From: a candidate division BRC1 bacterium ADurb.Bin183
GTDB lineage: Bacteria > Sumerlaeota > Sumerlaeia > MWCT01
Reading direction: 5' to 3'
Assembly: GCA_002070185.1 (NCBI GenBank)
Contig: MWCT01000002.1
Location: 320,492 to 384,491, forward strand
DNA length: 64,000 bases
Of this stretch, positions 44,901 through 52,025 are shown piece by piece (position 1 is the stretch's first letter; the number at the start of each line of letters is the position of its first letter). Both the position numbers and the translations under genes were made by a program. The notes beneath the pieces were generated by a model. The model made no database searches. It saw nothing but the letters and a program-made list of their open reading frames with translations, and was not told where the DNA came from.

Positions 44901-46538
44901 GGAATAGTCCATAGCGACGATGGCGCGCGGCGGGACGTTGCCGATGGTGTATTGAGCGGGGAGGGAGTCCGGGGCTTTTTCGAATTTCAGTTCTCCCTTT
45001 TCCATCAAATACTGGCGCGGATATTCGAGAGCGAGATTGTCCATATACAAACCTGCTGGGGTTGGCGGTGCGAGGGTTTCGGTCGTAAGAGATGAAAGGC
45101 TCATTGAAGAGGCAAGAGGTCTCATGCGGATCGAGAGTTTATTTCCACGTTCGCGCAATGCGGCAAAATCATATTCGAATTGTTTGGTATTATCCTGCGG
45201 ACCGGTGATGGAAAACCTCTGGGAGGGGGCGTCGTTTATTTGCATCTCCAATTCTGCGGGGGTTTCCCAGCTGTCCGGCTGGCAGTAGATTTTAAGCGTT
45301 CCATTCCCCTTGCCGGGCTGCTCGGCATAACCGGGGAGATTAAAGACGGCTTCAAAGGGTTCATCGGCGGAGAATTCTTGCCAGATCCAATGCATGCCTT
45401 TTATGGAGAGAAAATTACCCGAGTGGATTTTGCATTCGGTATCTTCTTCGATGGTTGTTTTCGAGATGAAATACTCGGGCGATTGAGCGTTGGGGATATC
45501 ATCCGCGCCGATGGTCTCCATGCGCAAGCCCTCCGCATCGGGTTCATAAGTCAGCACGAAAACATTAGCATCGGTGTATTCGGATTCAACGGGATAGGCA
45601 TAGAACAAAAGGGCGTCATTTTCCTGAAAGCGCTCTGTCAGGCAGCCCCAAGAAAAAAGCGGGATATCGCGTCCGGCGCATCGTAGATGAAAATATCGGG
45701 GGTTCATATCGGCGGCGTTGATTCCGGATTTGGAGAGCAGCGCGCGGTCAATTTTGCAAACGCCGGGCTCTTTGTTTATGAGGACGAGAGGCGTCATGGT
45801 TGAGGCGCGGAGCCCTTTTGCCTGTTGAACGGATTGAGGCAGGGTATTGGTTGTGGGGATAGAGATTTCAGCGGCGCGCAAACGATACGCATGAGCCATT
45901 TCGGGATTATCTACAAGGGCATCAAGGATAGGCTGGAAATCCTGCGGTCTGTTTTCTTTTGCGGCTCCATGCAAGGAGGGCAGAGCGGATGTGTCATCGA
46001 ATTGAAGTTGCAGCGCGATGCTTTTTAATCGCGGGTATTGGGCAGCCTCGCCCGGAACGTTGCTAAAGACAACGGGCAGCGCCATCATGTTGATTGCGGG
46101 GTTCAATCGAATGGACTGGATGTAGTGGAAGCGGAGGAAACCCTCCGGCGATACGAGGATGTTTTTGAGGATGTTATCATTGATTATTTCTCCAAATTTA
46201 TCTTCGGCTTCCTTGCGAGTTAGAATCGTCGGCTCTTCGGATTTATCCCAGAGCATCAGGTTGTAATCGAGAAGAACGGGGCGCAAGTTTGCCCGCGGCG
46301 GTGTGAGAAGGACGATGAGGCGTTCTTTTGAATCGTCATTTTCCCACTGGCAGAATATGGAAATATGGGTTTTATCCGAGCTCACTTCGAGACCGGCGGC
46401 GGGGAGAATCTTCCCGACGGAAGGGGGCGACTGCTCGCGCCGGCGGACGCAGCCGGGGGCAAGTATCGAGCAGAAAATCAAGCCGGTAAAAAGCCTTAAT
46501 AGATAACGGGGGAAATGCCGCCTTGATAATTTTTTCAT
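41904..46538 (-). CDS. large C25 (gingipain/PorU-like) peptidase with C-terminal CARDB-like repeats, probable lipoprotein
   Basis: A 1544-residue exported protein. A basic N-terminus and hydrophobic helix end in ILAPGC, a loose lipobox. After beta-rich domains comes a segment with PGVCKIDRALLSKSGI, like the N-terminal region of PorU. The C25 domain spans about 604-1010. It starts YLIIAHPDFI, continues YVLFIGDATSDY and LLGRISV, has the catalytic His in SFFGHGSPNIW (near 842) and the Cys in ANMTCNSGA (near 882), and ends FILLGDPALAL. The C-terminal 500 residues form several Ig-like domains with CARDB features (SNENNNTASVEI). No type IX secretion C-terminal domain is evident. GGGAG precedes the ATG. 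It follows the Memo gene by 19 bases. Confidence 0.82.
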   Translation of the reverse strand: MKKLSRRHFPRYLLRLFTGLIFCSILAPGCVRRREQSPPSVGKILPAAGLEVSSDKTHISIFCQWENDDSKERLIVLLTPPRANLRPVLLDYNLMLWDKSEEPTILTRKEAEDKFGEIINDNILKNILVSPEGFLRFHYIQSIRLNPAINMMALPVVFSNVPGEAAQYPRLKSIALQLQFDDTSALPSLHGAAKENRPQDFQPILDALVDNPEMAHAYRLRAAEISIPTTNTLPQSVQQAKGLRASTMTPLVLINKEPGVCKIDRALLSKSGINAADMNPRYFHLRCAGRDIPLFSWGCLTERFQENDALLFYAYPVESEYTDANVFVLTYEPDAEGLRMETIGADDIPNAQSPEYFISKTTIEEDTECKIHSGNFLSIKGMHWIWQEFSADEPFEAVFNLPGYAEQPGKGNGTLKIYCQPDSWETPAELEMQINDAPSQRFSITGPQDNTKQFEYDFAALRERGNKLSIRMRPLASSMSLSSLTTETLAPPTPAGLYMDNLALEYPRQYLMEKGELKFEKAPDSLPAQYTIGNVPPRAIVAMDYSDCYRPRFIITKKTIPGKLTFSLGSQPASCLLTIFDFVRHPDETRFLLNENLHAPNQAADYLIIAHPDFIPAAKRLAIHREKKSRMKVKIVDVRAIYDEFSHGIQSPVPIKQFLASTLVSWKIPPAYVLFIGDATSDYKHEARNDIINYVPAYSHISRMGDQDKWASEHWFTTLIGEDEYPDILLGRISVNNLADAENVVNKIIHYETKPSLGEWRATLGLVADDGPFDKEAETLRKEFTPAAFSAKTVYLEYLPLEDNFYLDQAFVERTKAKISTVATAKIFDLFQNGAVYLSFFGHGSPNIWADERIWFGGDTINSDNIRLTNKNHLTFVANMTCNSGAIDYPVPKWNIAISEDMLRQPSGGAIGLFVPSGPGFSSGHMKLSAALHEAFFEKRVRRMGDATALARSLYLLRKNQVEIMQMFILLGDPALALQIPRGDVSLSADKKIISSKELPATIKITAAIASPQKGKAILQLWPPANEPSQTLPIVDYTKGVYESFLELPENSAAGEWTARCYAFNEKTGQDAVGAVSIIVGDPCLSLQNPRPEKALKEIRLGEPLKISVELKNNTPVPCADARVELLNLTQPSNPPQTFSRGIPANASRTLAADVIPHAGLNIYKFQLMNYYQNPAPDVSVQSSEIIAVAALDDSQTSPDLCISEMLMKRSFAQNGESVTMNLNLPVYNLGTMPLDYANLVLCSGATTEGVVLRSLRLPPMAALLPNPATLTFNFQDASTRQMFTLKALPPQGISDVNPDNNYFTFEYNPEDLCDLVIQSETITLSEEKPTEGKTVFFDVPVTNQGKSPAEHFRVCLFDNDPAQGGRPLFDYTGKPEREVSHLKPQTTKIVRLRWDPIKNSGKNIIFVKADSSELLAESNENNNTASVEIYVRTKAKLITDGIEIRQTEKEKEDLIAHLVAKVRNEGETEAKNVSVRFFKSKIQTPETTIGETLYPRIEPGETAEIDFIWQLKEEEAKFTYRPSFQVFLKGSSQRFSSVETDKP

Positions 46539-46557
46539 AAACGCCGCTCCCGATTAT

Positions 46558-47793
46558 TTAATAAAAAACGACGCCCGCAAAGCTGACGGAGGTTGTCCCC
46601 TGCTCGTCCACAGACTGGTCATAATCCACAACGGTTCCTTTTGCGTCTTCCATCATTTTGAGAAGGGCGTAAACGGGCGGCAAACCGCACACTCTATAGC
46701 GGTCATTCTGTCCGGCGATGATGCTGAAAAACTGTTCTTCGTCGGCGTTGCTGATGGCTTCCAGAATTCGTTGGTCTTCGCTCCGCGTTTCCAGAAGAAA
46801 AGGATTGGAGAGCATTTCGGGGTCGCCAAAGGCGGGACCAATATGGGAAAAATCCGCTCCAACAACAAAGAGAACTTGTCTGTCATTTTCGGCGAGAACT
46901 TTTTTAAGGGCGCGGGGAAATCTCATATAATCTTCATCTTCGGCGGGGGATTTGCCGCTCTCAACATAGTCGCCCAGCGATGAACACAGGATGGGCAGGA
47001 TGGTTATGGGTCCAGTTTGGCGGTAAATATATTGAAGCCAGAGAACCTGAAATTCGATGGAATGCTCGGCGCGATGGCTGAATTCATCGCCATAGAGTTC
47101 ATTGGGTGGTATGATATCCTCGAGCGCGCCGAGGATTTCTAAATCCGTCTCCGCCAGCCCCAGCGGGGTTTGAAAGTTTTTTTTAGTAAAAATGAAACGC
47201 GAGGCAACGGGCTCATGAAGCGTTCCCAGAATGACGATAAGGTCTGGCGGGAGGCAATCGGTCAGGCATTTATACACCGAGCCATAAACGCGTTCGCCGC
47301 GGAAAAAATCAATATGCGGGGCGATGATAGCGCGGGGACATGCGGGGGTTTCCTGCGCCGTTTCCTGCGGGTAGGGTTTGCCCTCCGCCAGAATTGAATC
47401 AAGCAGTTCCGCCACATCTTCTTTTTCGACGGGATAGGTTGAGCCGGCGTGGAAGGATTTTCGGACGCGGGATTTAAGATAGTCTTTGATAACGCCTTCG
47501 CTAAATGCGCGAAAATTATCGTTATCGAGAAAGTAATTCTTATCCAGTTTTTCGATGATGGAGTCCAGTTGTTCGGACATGAGAAGCGCGCCGAAATTGC
47601 GCATAAAATCCGCTTGAATATCGCGGGGCGTATGGTCGCCATTGAGGCAGGCAAGGATGAAAATCATGGCATCGTTATCGGGGACAACAAGCGGCGCGGG
47701 GCTGAAATGCTCCGGGTCTTCGAGCAGGATCATCGGCGAATTCTGGAGCATAATCCGACGAGCGGAGATATTGCGAAGTTTTAATTTTTCCAA
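46558..47793 (-). CDS. Memo-family (AmmeMemoRadiSam system protein B) protein with N-terminal PqqD-like domain
   Basis: A 411-residue protein. Residues about 130-411 are a Memo domain: AGSTYPV, APHIDFFRGERVYGSVYK, GDEFSHRAEHSIEFQVLWLQ, VVGADFSHIGPAF and a final SFAGVVFY. Memo proteins resemble non-haem iron dioxygenases; metal-binding His and Cys candidates (PHIDF, HRAEHS, DFSHIG) are present. The first 100 residues are extra and resemble a PqqD-like winged helix (MILLEDPEHF, LNGDHTPRDIQADFM). No AMMECR1 or radical SAM partner is nearby. The TTG at 47793 is preferred: GGAGG lies 5 bases before it, whereas a GTG at 47799 would overlap the ribosome-binding site. Function unknown. Confidence 0.82.
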   Translation of the reverse strand: MEKLKLRNISARRIMLQNSPMILLEDPEHFSPAPLVVPDNDAMIFILACLNGDHTPRDIQADFMRNFGALLMSEQLDSIIEKLDKNYFLDNDNFRAFSEGVIKDYLKSRVRKSFHAGSTYPVEKEDVAELLDSILAEGKPYPQETAQETPACPRAIIAPHIDFFRGERVYGSVYKCLTDCLPPDLIVILGTLHEPVASRFIFTKKNFQTPLGLAETDLEILGALEDIIPPNELYGDEFSHRAEHSIEFQVLWLQYIYRQTGPITILPILCSSLGDYVESGKSPAEDEDYMRFPRALKKVLAENDRQVLFVVGADFSHIGPAFGDPEMLSNPFLLETRSEDQRILEAISNADEEQFFSIIAGQNDRYRVCGLPPVYALLKMMEDAKGTVVDYDQSVDEQGTTSVSFAGVVFY

Positions 47794-47823
47794 GTTCACC
47801 TCCTTTTTTTGGAAGGGGGCAAT

Positions 47824-47850
47824 AAAAAAAGCGGGAATGGTTACCCGCTT
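47824..47850 (-). terminator. Rho-independent terminator of pseudopilin 2
   Basis: AAGCGGG/CCCGCTT stem (47829-47835 and 47844-47850) with an 8-base loop, followed on the minus strand by a T run (complement of 47824-47830). Confidence 0.8.
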
Positions 47851-47874
47851 CTTAAATATAAAGAAAGTTGGGGG

Positions 47875-48468
47875 TTAATTGTCCCAACGTCCCGGAGGAC
47901 CAGGAACCCATGTGCAATTGGGCTCTCTTTGCGAACGCCAAATGTTTCCATCAGAAACGGTTCCATTGGTTGGGTCATAAGGTCTCTGAGGGTTGCTTCC
48001 TGTTTTAGTGCTTGCAAAATATTTATCCGGTCCAATTGAGCACATCCGCCATTCACCGTAATACTCAATAAAATAAGGTAGGCTTGTCCAGTCATATTGT
48101 TTGAGTTTCTGGTAGGTAAACCACCATTCATCCTGAGCAAGAGCGCCTTCAGCCTCAGGAACAAAGGGATCTCTGATACGGTTGCTTGTAATATAGGCAA
48201 CAGGGGTGGTCAGCCAATGTCCCGATAGCCCCCAGCCTCGAGGATCATACCAAGGCGATGATGAATCACCTTCTGTGTGCGGCGGCAAAACATTATAATC
48301 AGTAGCATAAGACTCAACGGCTGTTGCTAGACTTCTAATATCGGCTTTTGCGCGCGAGACTTTGGAGCGGACTTGCGCCTCCAAAAAGTTGGGGACGGCG
48401 ATAGCCGCTAAGATGGCGATAATCGCCACAACAATCAAAAGCTCAATCAGAGTAAAACCTTTTTTCAT
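47875..48468 (-). CDS. type II secretion/type IV pilin-like protein (pseudopilin 2)
   Basis: A 197-residue prepilin with MKKG cleavage site and FTLIELLIVVAIIAILAA helix, Glu5 included. The N-terminal 60 residues match pseudopilin 1 except for a few changes such as ADI for ADM. The globular domain differs (HTEGDSSSPWYDPRGW) but retains a TTPVAYI strand, a YGEWRM/YGEWRLV strand and a closing PTNGTVSDGNIWRS. It has its own Shine-Dalgarno (AGGAGGTGG) and terminator, so it is probably monocistronic. Its function (minor pseudopilin, pilus or surface protein) is unknown. Confidence 0.88.
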   Translation of the reverse strand: MKKGFTLIELLIVVAIIAILAAIAVPNFLEAQVRSKVSRAKADIRSLATAVESYATDYNVLPPHTEGDSSSPWYDPRGWGLSGHWLTTPVAYITSNRIRDPFVPEAEGALAQDEWWFTYQKLKQYDWTSLPYFIEYYGEWRMCSIGPDKYFASTKTGSNPQRPYDPTNGTVSDGNIWRSQREPNCTWVPGPPGRWDN

Positions 48469-48495
48469 ATACTTCCACCTCCTTTTTGCGAAATT

Positions 48496-48505
48496 GGATG
48501 TAACC
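48496..48505. promoter_or_regulatory. GGATGTAACC motif upstream of pseudopilin 2
   Basis: Matches 9 of 10 bases of GGTTGTAACC (10738-10747) at a similar distance, about 30-40 bases, from the start codon of the paralogous pilin gene. A shared operator or promoter element is possible. Confidence 0.3.
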
Positions 48506-48553
48506 TTAAACGAACCATTTCAGGAAGACAATTGCGAATTTTGATTGTAGGTG

Positions 48554-49501
48554 TCAAGAAACAATTTTAATTTTTTTATTTTTTTGAGCGGGTGGGCGGC
48601 TTTTCCATCGGCGGTGAAACCAGAAGTATTGTTCAGGATACTGGCGGATGATATCTTCCAATATGCGGGTGTGTATTTGGGTAAGTTTCTGAATTGCGGA
48701 TTCGCGGTCTTCCTCTTTTGACGGGGGATAAATCGGAGGCAGGAATACAACTTTGTGGGTGGCAAGCCCTGTTCGGATGTCAAAGGCGGGTAGAATGGGC
48801 AGTCCAGAGCGAATAGCAAAGAGGGCGGGACCGGTGAATGTGGAGGCAGGTTTGCCAAAGAAATCTACAAAAATCCCCGCTTTACGCGCATCCTGATCGG
48901 CAAGAAACGCCACGCAGCGTCCGCGTTTGAGGGCGGCAAGTACTTCGCGGATGGGTTCGCCACGTGTGGAAATGACCTCCATGCCTCGTTGTTTGCGCAT
49001 TTTGTTAATCATTTTATCCACATGGGGGTTATGGATGGGTTTAGCAAGAACGGAGAGCGGCACGCCGCGCGCGGCAAACCATGCGCCCATAAGTTCCCAG
49101 TTGCCGATGTGGGCGGTGATGGCAAGGAAGGGTTTTCCGCCCGCGCCGACTTGTTCGAAGTATTCGGCGCCTTCGATTTCGGCAATCTGGCTAGTGGCGT
49201 CTTGGCTGTCTTTATTACGGAAATGGATGAACTCAATGATGAGGAGGAAGAAGTTTCGGTATATTTCGCTCAGGAGTTTTTTTCTTTTTTTAGCGTTCAA
49301 ATCGGGAAATGCGGTGTTGAGGTTTCGAAGGACAACCGATTTGCGGACTGGGAAAAGAAATGCGAGGGCGGGCGCGAGGGAGTCGGCGAGTTTCATCGCC
49401 CACGAAAAGGGTATAGTGCGCCAAATACCGAAGGCAATAAGGAGTCCTGCGTATTCGATGAAATGCCGAAAAAGGCGCATGGGATTTTTTTTACTCTTCA
49501 T
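48554..49501 (-). CDS. LpxL/HtrB-type lipid A acyltransferase family protein
   Basis: A 315-residue inner-membrane acyltransferase. A hydrophobic helix lies near the N-terminus. The family motif ITAHIGNWELMG (His-x4-Glu) lies near 115, followed by LADQDARKAGIFVDFFGKPASTF and a final YPEQYFWFHRRWKSRP. It would add a secondary acyl chain to lipid A or a related lipid. The proposed start at 49501 overlaps the GH57-like gene by 11 bases. An ATG at 49480 just after that stop is an alternative. No strong Shine-Dalgarno marks either. Confidence 0.9.
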   Translation of the reverse strand: MKSKKNPMRLFRHFIEYAGLLIAFGIWRTIPFSWAMKLADSLAPALAFLFPVRKSVVLRNLNTAFPDLNAKKRKKLLSEIYRNFFLLIIEFIHFRNKDSQDATSQIAEIEGAEYFEQVGAGGKPFLAITAHIGNWELMGAWFAARGVPLSVLAKPIHNPHVDKMINKMRKQRGMEVISTRGEPIREVLAALKRGRCVAFLADQDARKAGIFVDFFGKPASTFTGPALFAIRSGLPILPAFDIRTGLATHKVVFLPPIYPPSKEEDRESAIQKLTQIHTRILEDIIRQYPEQYFWFHRRWKSRPPAQKNKKIKIVS

Positions 49502-51551
49502 GCAAGCCGCAGAAGAAGCGGTTTTCCCAAGTGTAATTGGAGTTGATAACCTCGCCGCTCCAGATATGCCCAACGCTTGTGGGGACATTCTCATCATCAA
49601 GCGTGAATTCTTTTCGGTAGCCCAGCGGACGCAGGTGGCGCGCCGCGATGCGCCGGGCGGCGCGCTCGACTACATTGAAAGAGCAATCGTCAACCGCGCT
49701 TTTGATGGCATCTTTCCATTCGATTTCTGTGATTCCGAACTCCGCGAGGTTGTATCGTTGATAGGCGGTTTCAAACTGGATGAGTTCATCCTTCATTATT
49801 TTGACAATCTTTTTCGCCTCCGCTTGTTGATTAATCCAGTGATAAACATGGATGGCGTTGGACATGCCTAAAACGAGCATGGCAACATTTTGGTAAACGG
49901 CGCGCTGGTCGAAATTTTCCCAGAAGACGGCGCTGGATTTCCTCGCATCAAGGCAGAAGTAATAAGCCTGAGCAGCGGTGGCGGCAACGGCATATTCGCG
50001 AAGGGAGAATTTGTTTTTCAATCCTTTGAGGAGATGCCCGCCGACAATTTCCTCGATGGTGAGCTCGGGTTCGGAGTAATTGTTTTGTAGGAAGTGCTCC
50101 CGCCAATGGAGGAGGGAGTAATGGAGGATGAAATCCTCGACATTTTGCTGGATGATTTTTTTTTCTTTTGAGGAGACGAGGCTGGCAAGGACGCCGAGCA
50201 TGCCGCCCTGCAAGGTTTGGCGATCGCCGATGACCGCTTCAGCGCAGATGTCCACAGCGCGGTTGAATGCGAGTTTCCAGCATTGGGGACCGGGCTCTTC
50301 GATTTCCCCTTTTGGGGTGACGCGGATATAAGGATGGTTTTCATCCACGAGTTTGTATTCGGCGTTGCTATCCAGCGTGCCTTCCCAACGCCCGAGCGAG
50401 ACGTTGTCATGATGCCAGTCATTCCATGCGGTGTTCTCCTTGAGGGTTATGGTGTTTGTGTCTCTTGGGGAGCGGGCGTATTTTTTTAGGAGTTTGCGGC
50501 GGATAAAGATATCGGGCGAGACTGGCAGATAGCCGAGTTCGGTCAGTTTGATAACCTTCTGTTCGAAATTGCTGGCGGCTTTGATGGTGTAAGTGAGGGC
50601 GGAGATGTTTTCGAAGTGCGCCCAGCCGTAGTCAATTTTCTTTTCGTTGAGCTCGGAGTCCATTTTGGCGATGGTGCGATCGAGCAGTTTTTTCACCGAT
50701 GGGTTGGAAAAGGTGACCCAGTCGGAGAAGTTGCGGTCTTTGAAAACCACTGTGATAAAATCTTTTTTATCCGATTTGAGGGGAAGTATGTTCCATGATT
50801 TCATAAGGATGTCATTGTCGCGCTCTTCCGCCTGCGCGTTATCAAGCAGGATAATAAGATGGCTTTCTTTGATGCCGTCCGCCTTGCATTGGGCGGAAAA
50901 TTCTTCGTGCAGAATTTGAAGAATCCGATTATTGTAGCCCCCTTCTGGGAACCAGAAGCAGGCGACGAAAAGTTTTTCTTTATGCACATCGGCGATACAC
51001 TGGTGATAGGATTTGAGGATGGGCCAGTAGAAGAGCAACCCTGCGCGGATAAGGAAGCGGATATCGAATTCATGTTTGAGCGCGGGAAGTATGATATGAA
51101 AGGGGATGGTTGCGCAGGGGGCGACGATGCCTTTGTTATAAAGGTCTATCAATTTGCCGTATGTGTTTTCATTCAGTTCATAATCAAGTTCGATAATACG
51201 ATGCAGCGTATCCGGGTCAACGCCGAGCGTTGCCATAGGCACCAGCCCTTTTTCGCGGAACATATCCTGCAGGGTTTGCGCCACATAGGCGGAGATATGG
51301 GAAAAGATGCGGGCGTAGATACGGTAGCATTTAATCATTAGCTCCGTCCAGTTTTTGCCTCTGATTAATTCCTGCCCGAGGCGAGTGCTGACGGGGGCGA
51401 TGCGCTCTGTGTAGCGGGGAGGCTCGGAAAACATTTCAATGAGAAATTCGGGGTCTTCTTTGTCGATGTCAACGGGGAGAAGGCGTCCGATGTCAACACG
51501 CGAGCCAACCTGAGGCGAGAGTTCAACGAAGATCGGATGTAAAAAGTTCAT
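49491..51551 (-). CDS. divergent glycoside hydrolase family 57-like protein
   Basis: A 686-residue protein without a signal peptide. The first 250 residues follow the GH57 barrel: APCATIPFHIILPAL resembles the family's cysteine/His strand, and VACFWFPEGGYN (about 200-211) matches the conserved FWxPExxY block that holds the nucleophilic Glu. The later WNDWHHDNVSLGRW and the helical C-terminus (LHWREHFLQNNY and beyond) recall DUF3536-type GH57 relatives. The N-terminal HxPY motif of canonical members is missing. It may process cytoplasmic alpha-glucans, but this is an inference. It overlaps the acyltransferase gene, suggesting coupled translation. Confidence 0.55.
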   Translation of the reverse strand: MNFLHPIFVELSPQVGSRVDIGRLLPVDIDKEDPEFLIEMFSEPPRYTERIAPVSTRLGQELIRGKNWTELMIKCYRIYARIFSHISAYVAQTLQDMFREKGLVPMATLGVDPDTLHRIIELDYELNENTYGKLIDLYNKGIVAPCATIPFHIILPALKHEFDIRFLIRAGLLFYWPILKSYHQCIADVHKEKLFVACFWFPEGGYNNRILQILHEEFSAQCKADGIKESHLIILLDNAQAEERDNDILMKSWNILPLKSDKKDFITVVFKDRNFSDWVTFSNPSVKKLLDRTIAKMDSELNEKKIDYGWAHFENISALTYTIKAASNFEQKVIKLTELGYLPVSPDIFIRRKLLKKYARSPRDTNTITLKENTAWNDWHHDNVSLGRWEGTLDSNAEYKLVDENHPYIRVTPKGEIEEPGPQCWKLAFNRAVDICAEAVIGDRQTLQGGMLGVLASLVSSKEKKIIQQNVEDFILHYSLLHWREHFLQNNYSEPELTIEEIVGGHLLKGLKNKFSLREYAVAATAAQAYYFCLDARKSSAVFWENFDQRAVYQNVAMLVLGMSNAIHVYHWINQQAEAKKIVKIMKDELIQFETAYQRYNLAEFGITEIEWKDAIKSAVDDCSFNVVERAARRIAARHLRPLGYRKEFTLDDENVPTSVGHIWSGEVINSNYTWENRFFCGLHEE

Positions 51552-51905
51552 GTTCCAATGCCTTTACACAAATTCATTTTTCGTCCATTTGGCGCGAAAA
51601 AAGTGGGATGGGAAAAAATTTTGAGCATAACAATAATGTGAAAAAATGATGTTTGTAAACGTATTTACAATTATACCTGTGAATAATAGGGTTGATACCC
51701 TTTTGGATTCAAGAAAAAAAAGTGTTGACACCTATTTTTTTAGGATAAAGGTGATTATTTGCTTTTTGGGGCATTTTTTTCCCTTTCAAAAAATTATGAA
51801 ATCTCCCGCTTGCTGGTTTTTCATTATTAAAAAACATAAAAAACCTTTTATAAAATGACTTGCGGCGGGTAAAAAGGGTTTGTTAGAAACGGCTATTAAT
51901 TGAGT
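51552..51905. other. AT-rich intergenic region between the GH57-like gene and tRNA-Leu
   Basis: No gene is supported in these 354 bases. Visible items are a perfect palindrome TTGTAAA-CGTA-TTTACAA (51653-51670), a small dyad GTGTTGACAC near 51722-51731 that includes a TTGACA, and TATAAA at 51849-51854 that may belong to a tRNA promoter without a clear -35. The rest is A/T homopolymer-rich. Confidence 0.55.
51653..51670. promoter_or_regulatory. 18-bp palindrome, possible operator
   Basis: TTGTAAA-CGTA-TTTACAA: perfect 7-bp arms around a self-complementary-like centre. It lies 102 bases upstream of the GH57-like start codon on the minus strand. A repressor-binding site is plausible, but the regulator is unknown. 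Confidence 0.4.
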
Positions 51906-51989
51906 GCGGGTGTGGCGGAATGGCAGACGCGATGGCCTTAGGAGCCATTGGGGAAACTCGTGGGGGTTCAAGTCCCCCCGCCCGCACCA
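51906..51989 (+). tRNA. tRNA-Leu (anticodon TAG)
   Basis: GCGGGTG pairs with CGCCCGC in the acceptor stem. The anticodon arm is ATGGC-CTTAGGA-GCCAT, giving anticodon TAG (reads CTA). A long variable arm identifies a class II tRNA. The T arm contains GGTTCAAGTCC and the 3' CCA is encoded. The gene is alone on the plus strand between two minus-strand operons. Confidence 0.97.
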
Positions 51990-52025
51990 ACTATCCCATT
52001 CAAGCAATTCAATTTTTTTTATGCA

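Noticed and set aside
51646..51858. A 70-codon plus-strand frame upstream of tRNA-Leu
   Set aside because: Made of low-complexity A/T runs, no ribosome-binding site, no family resemblance.
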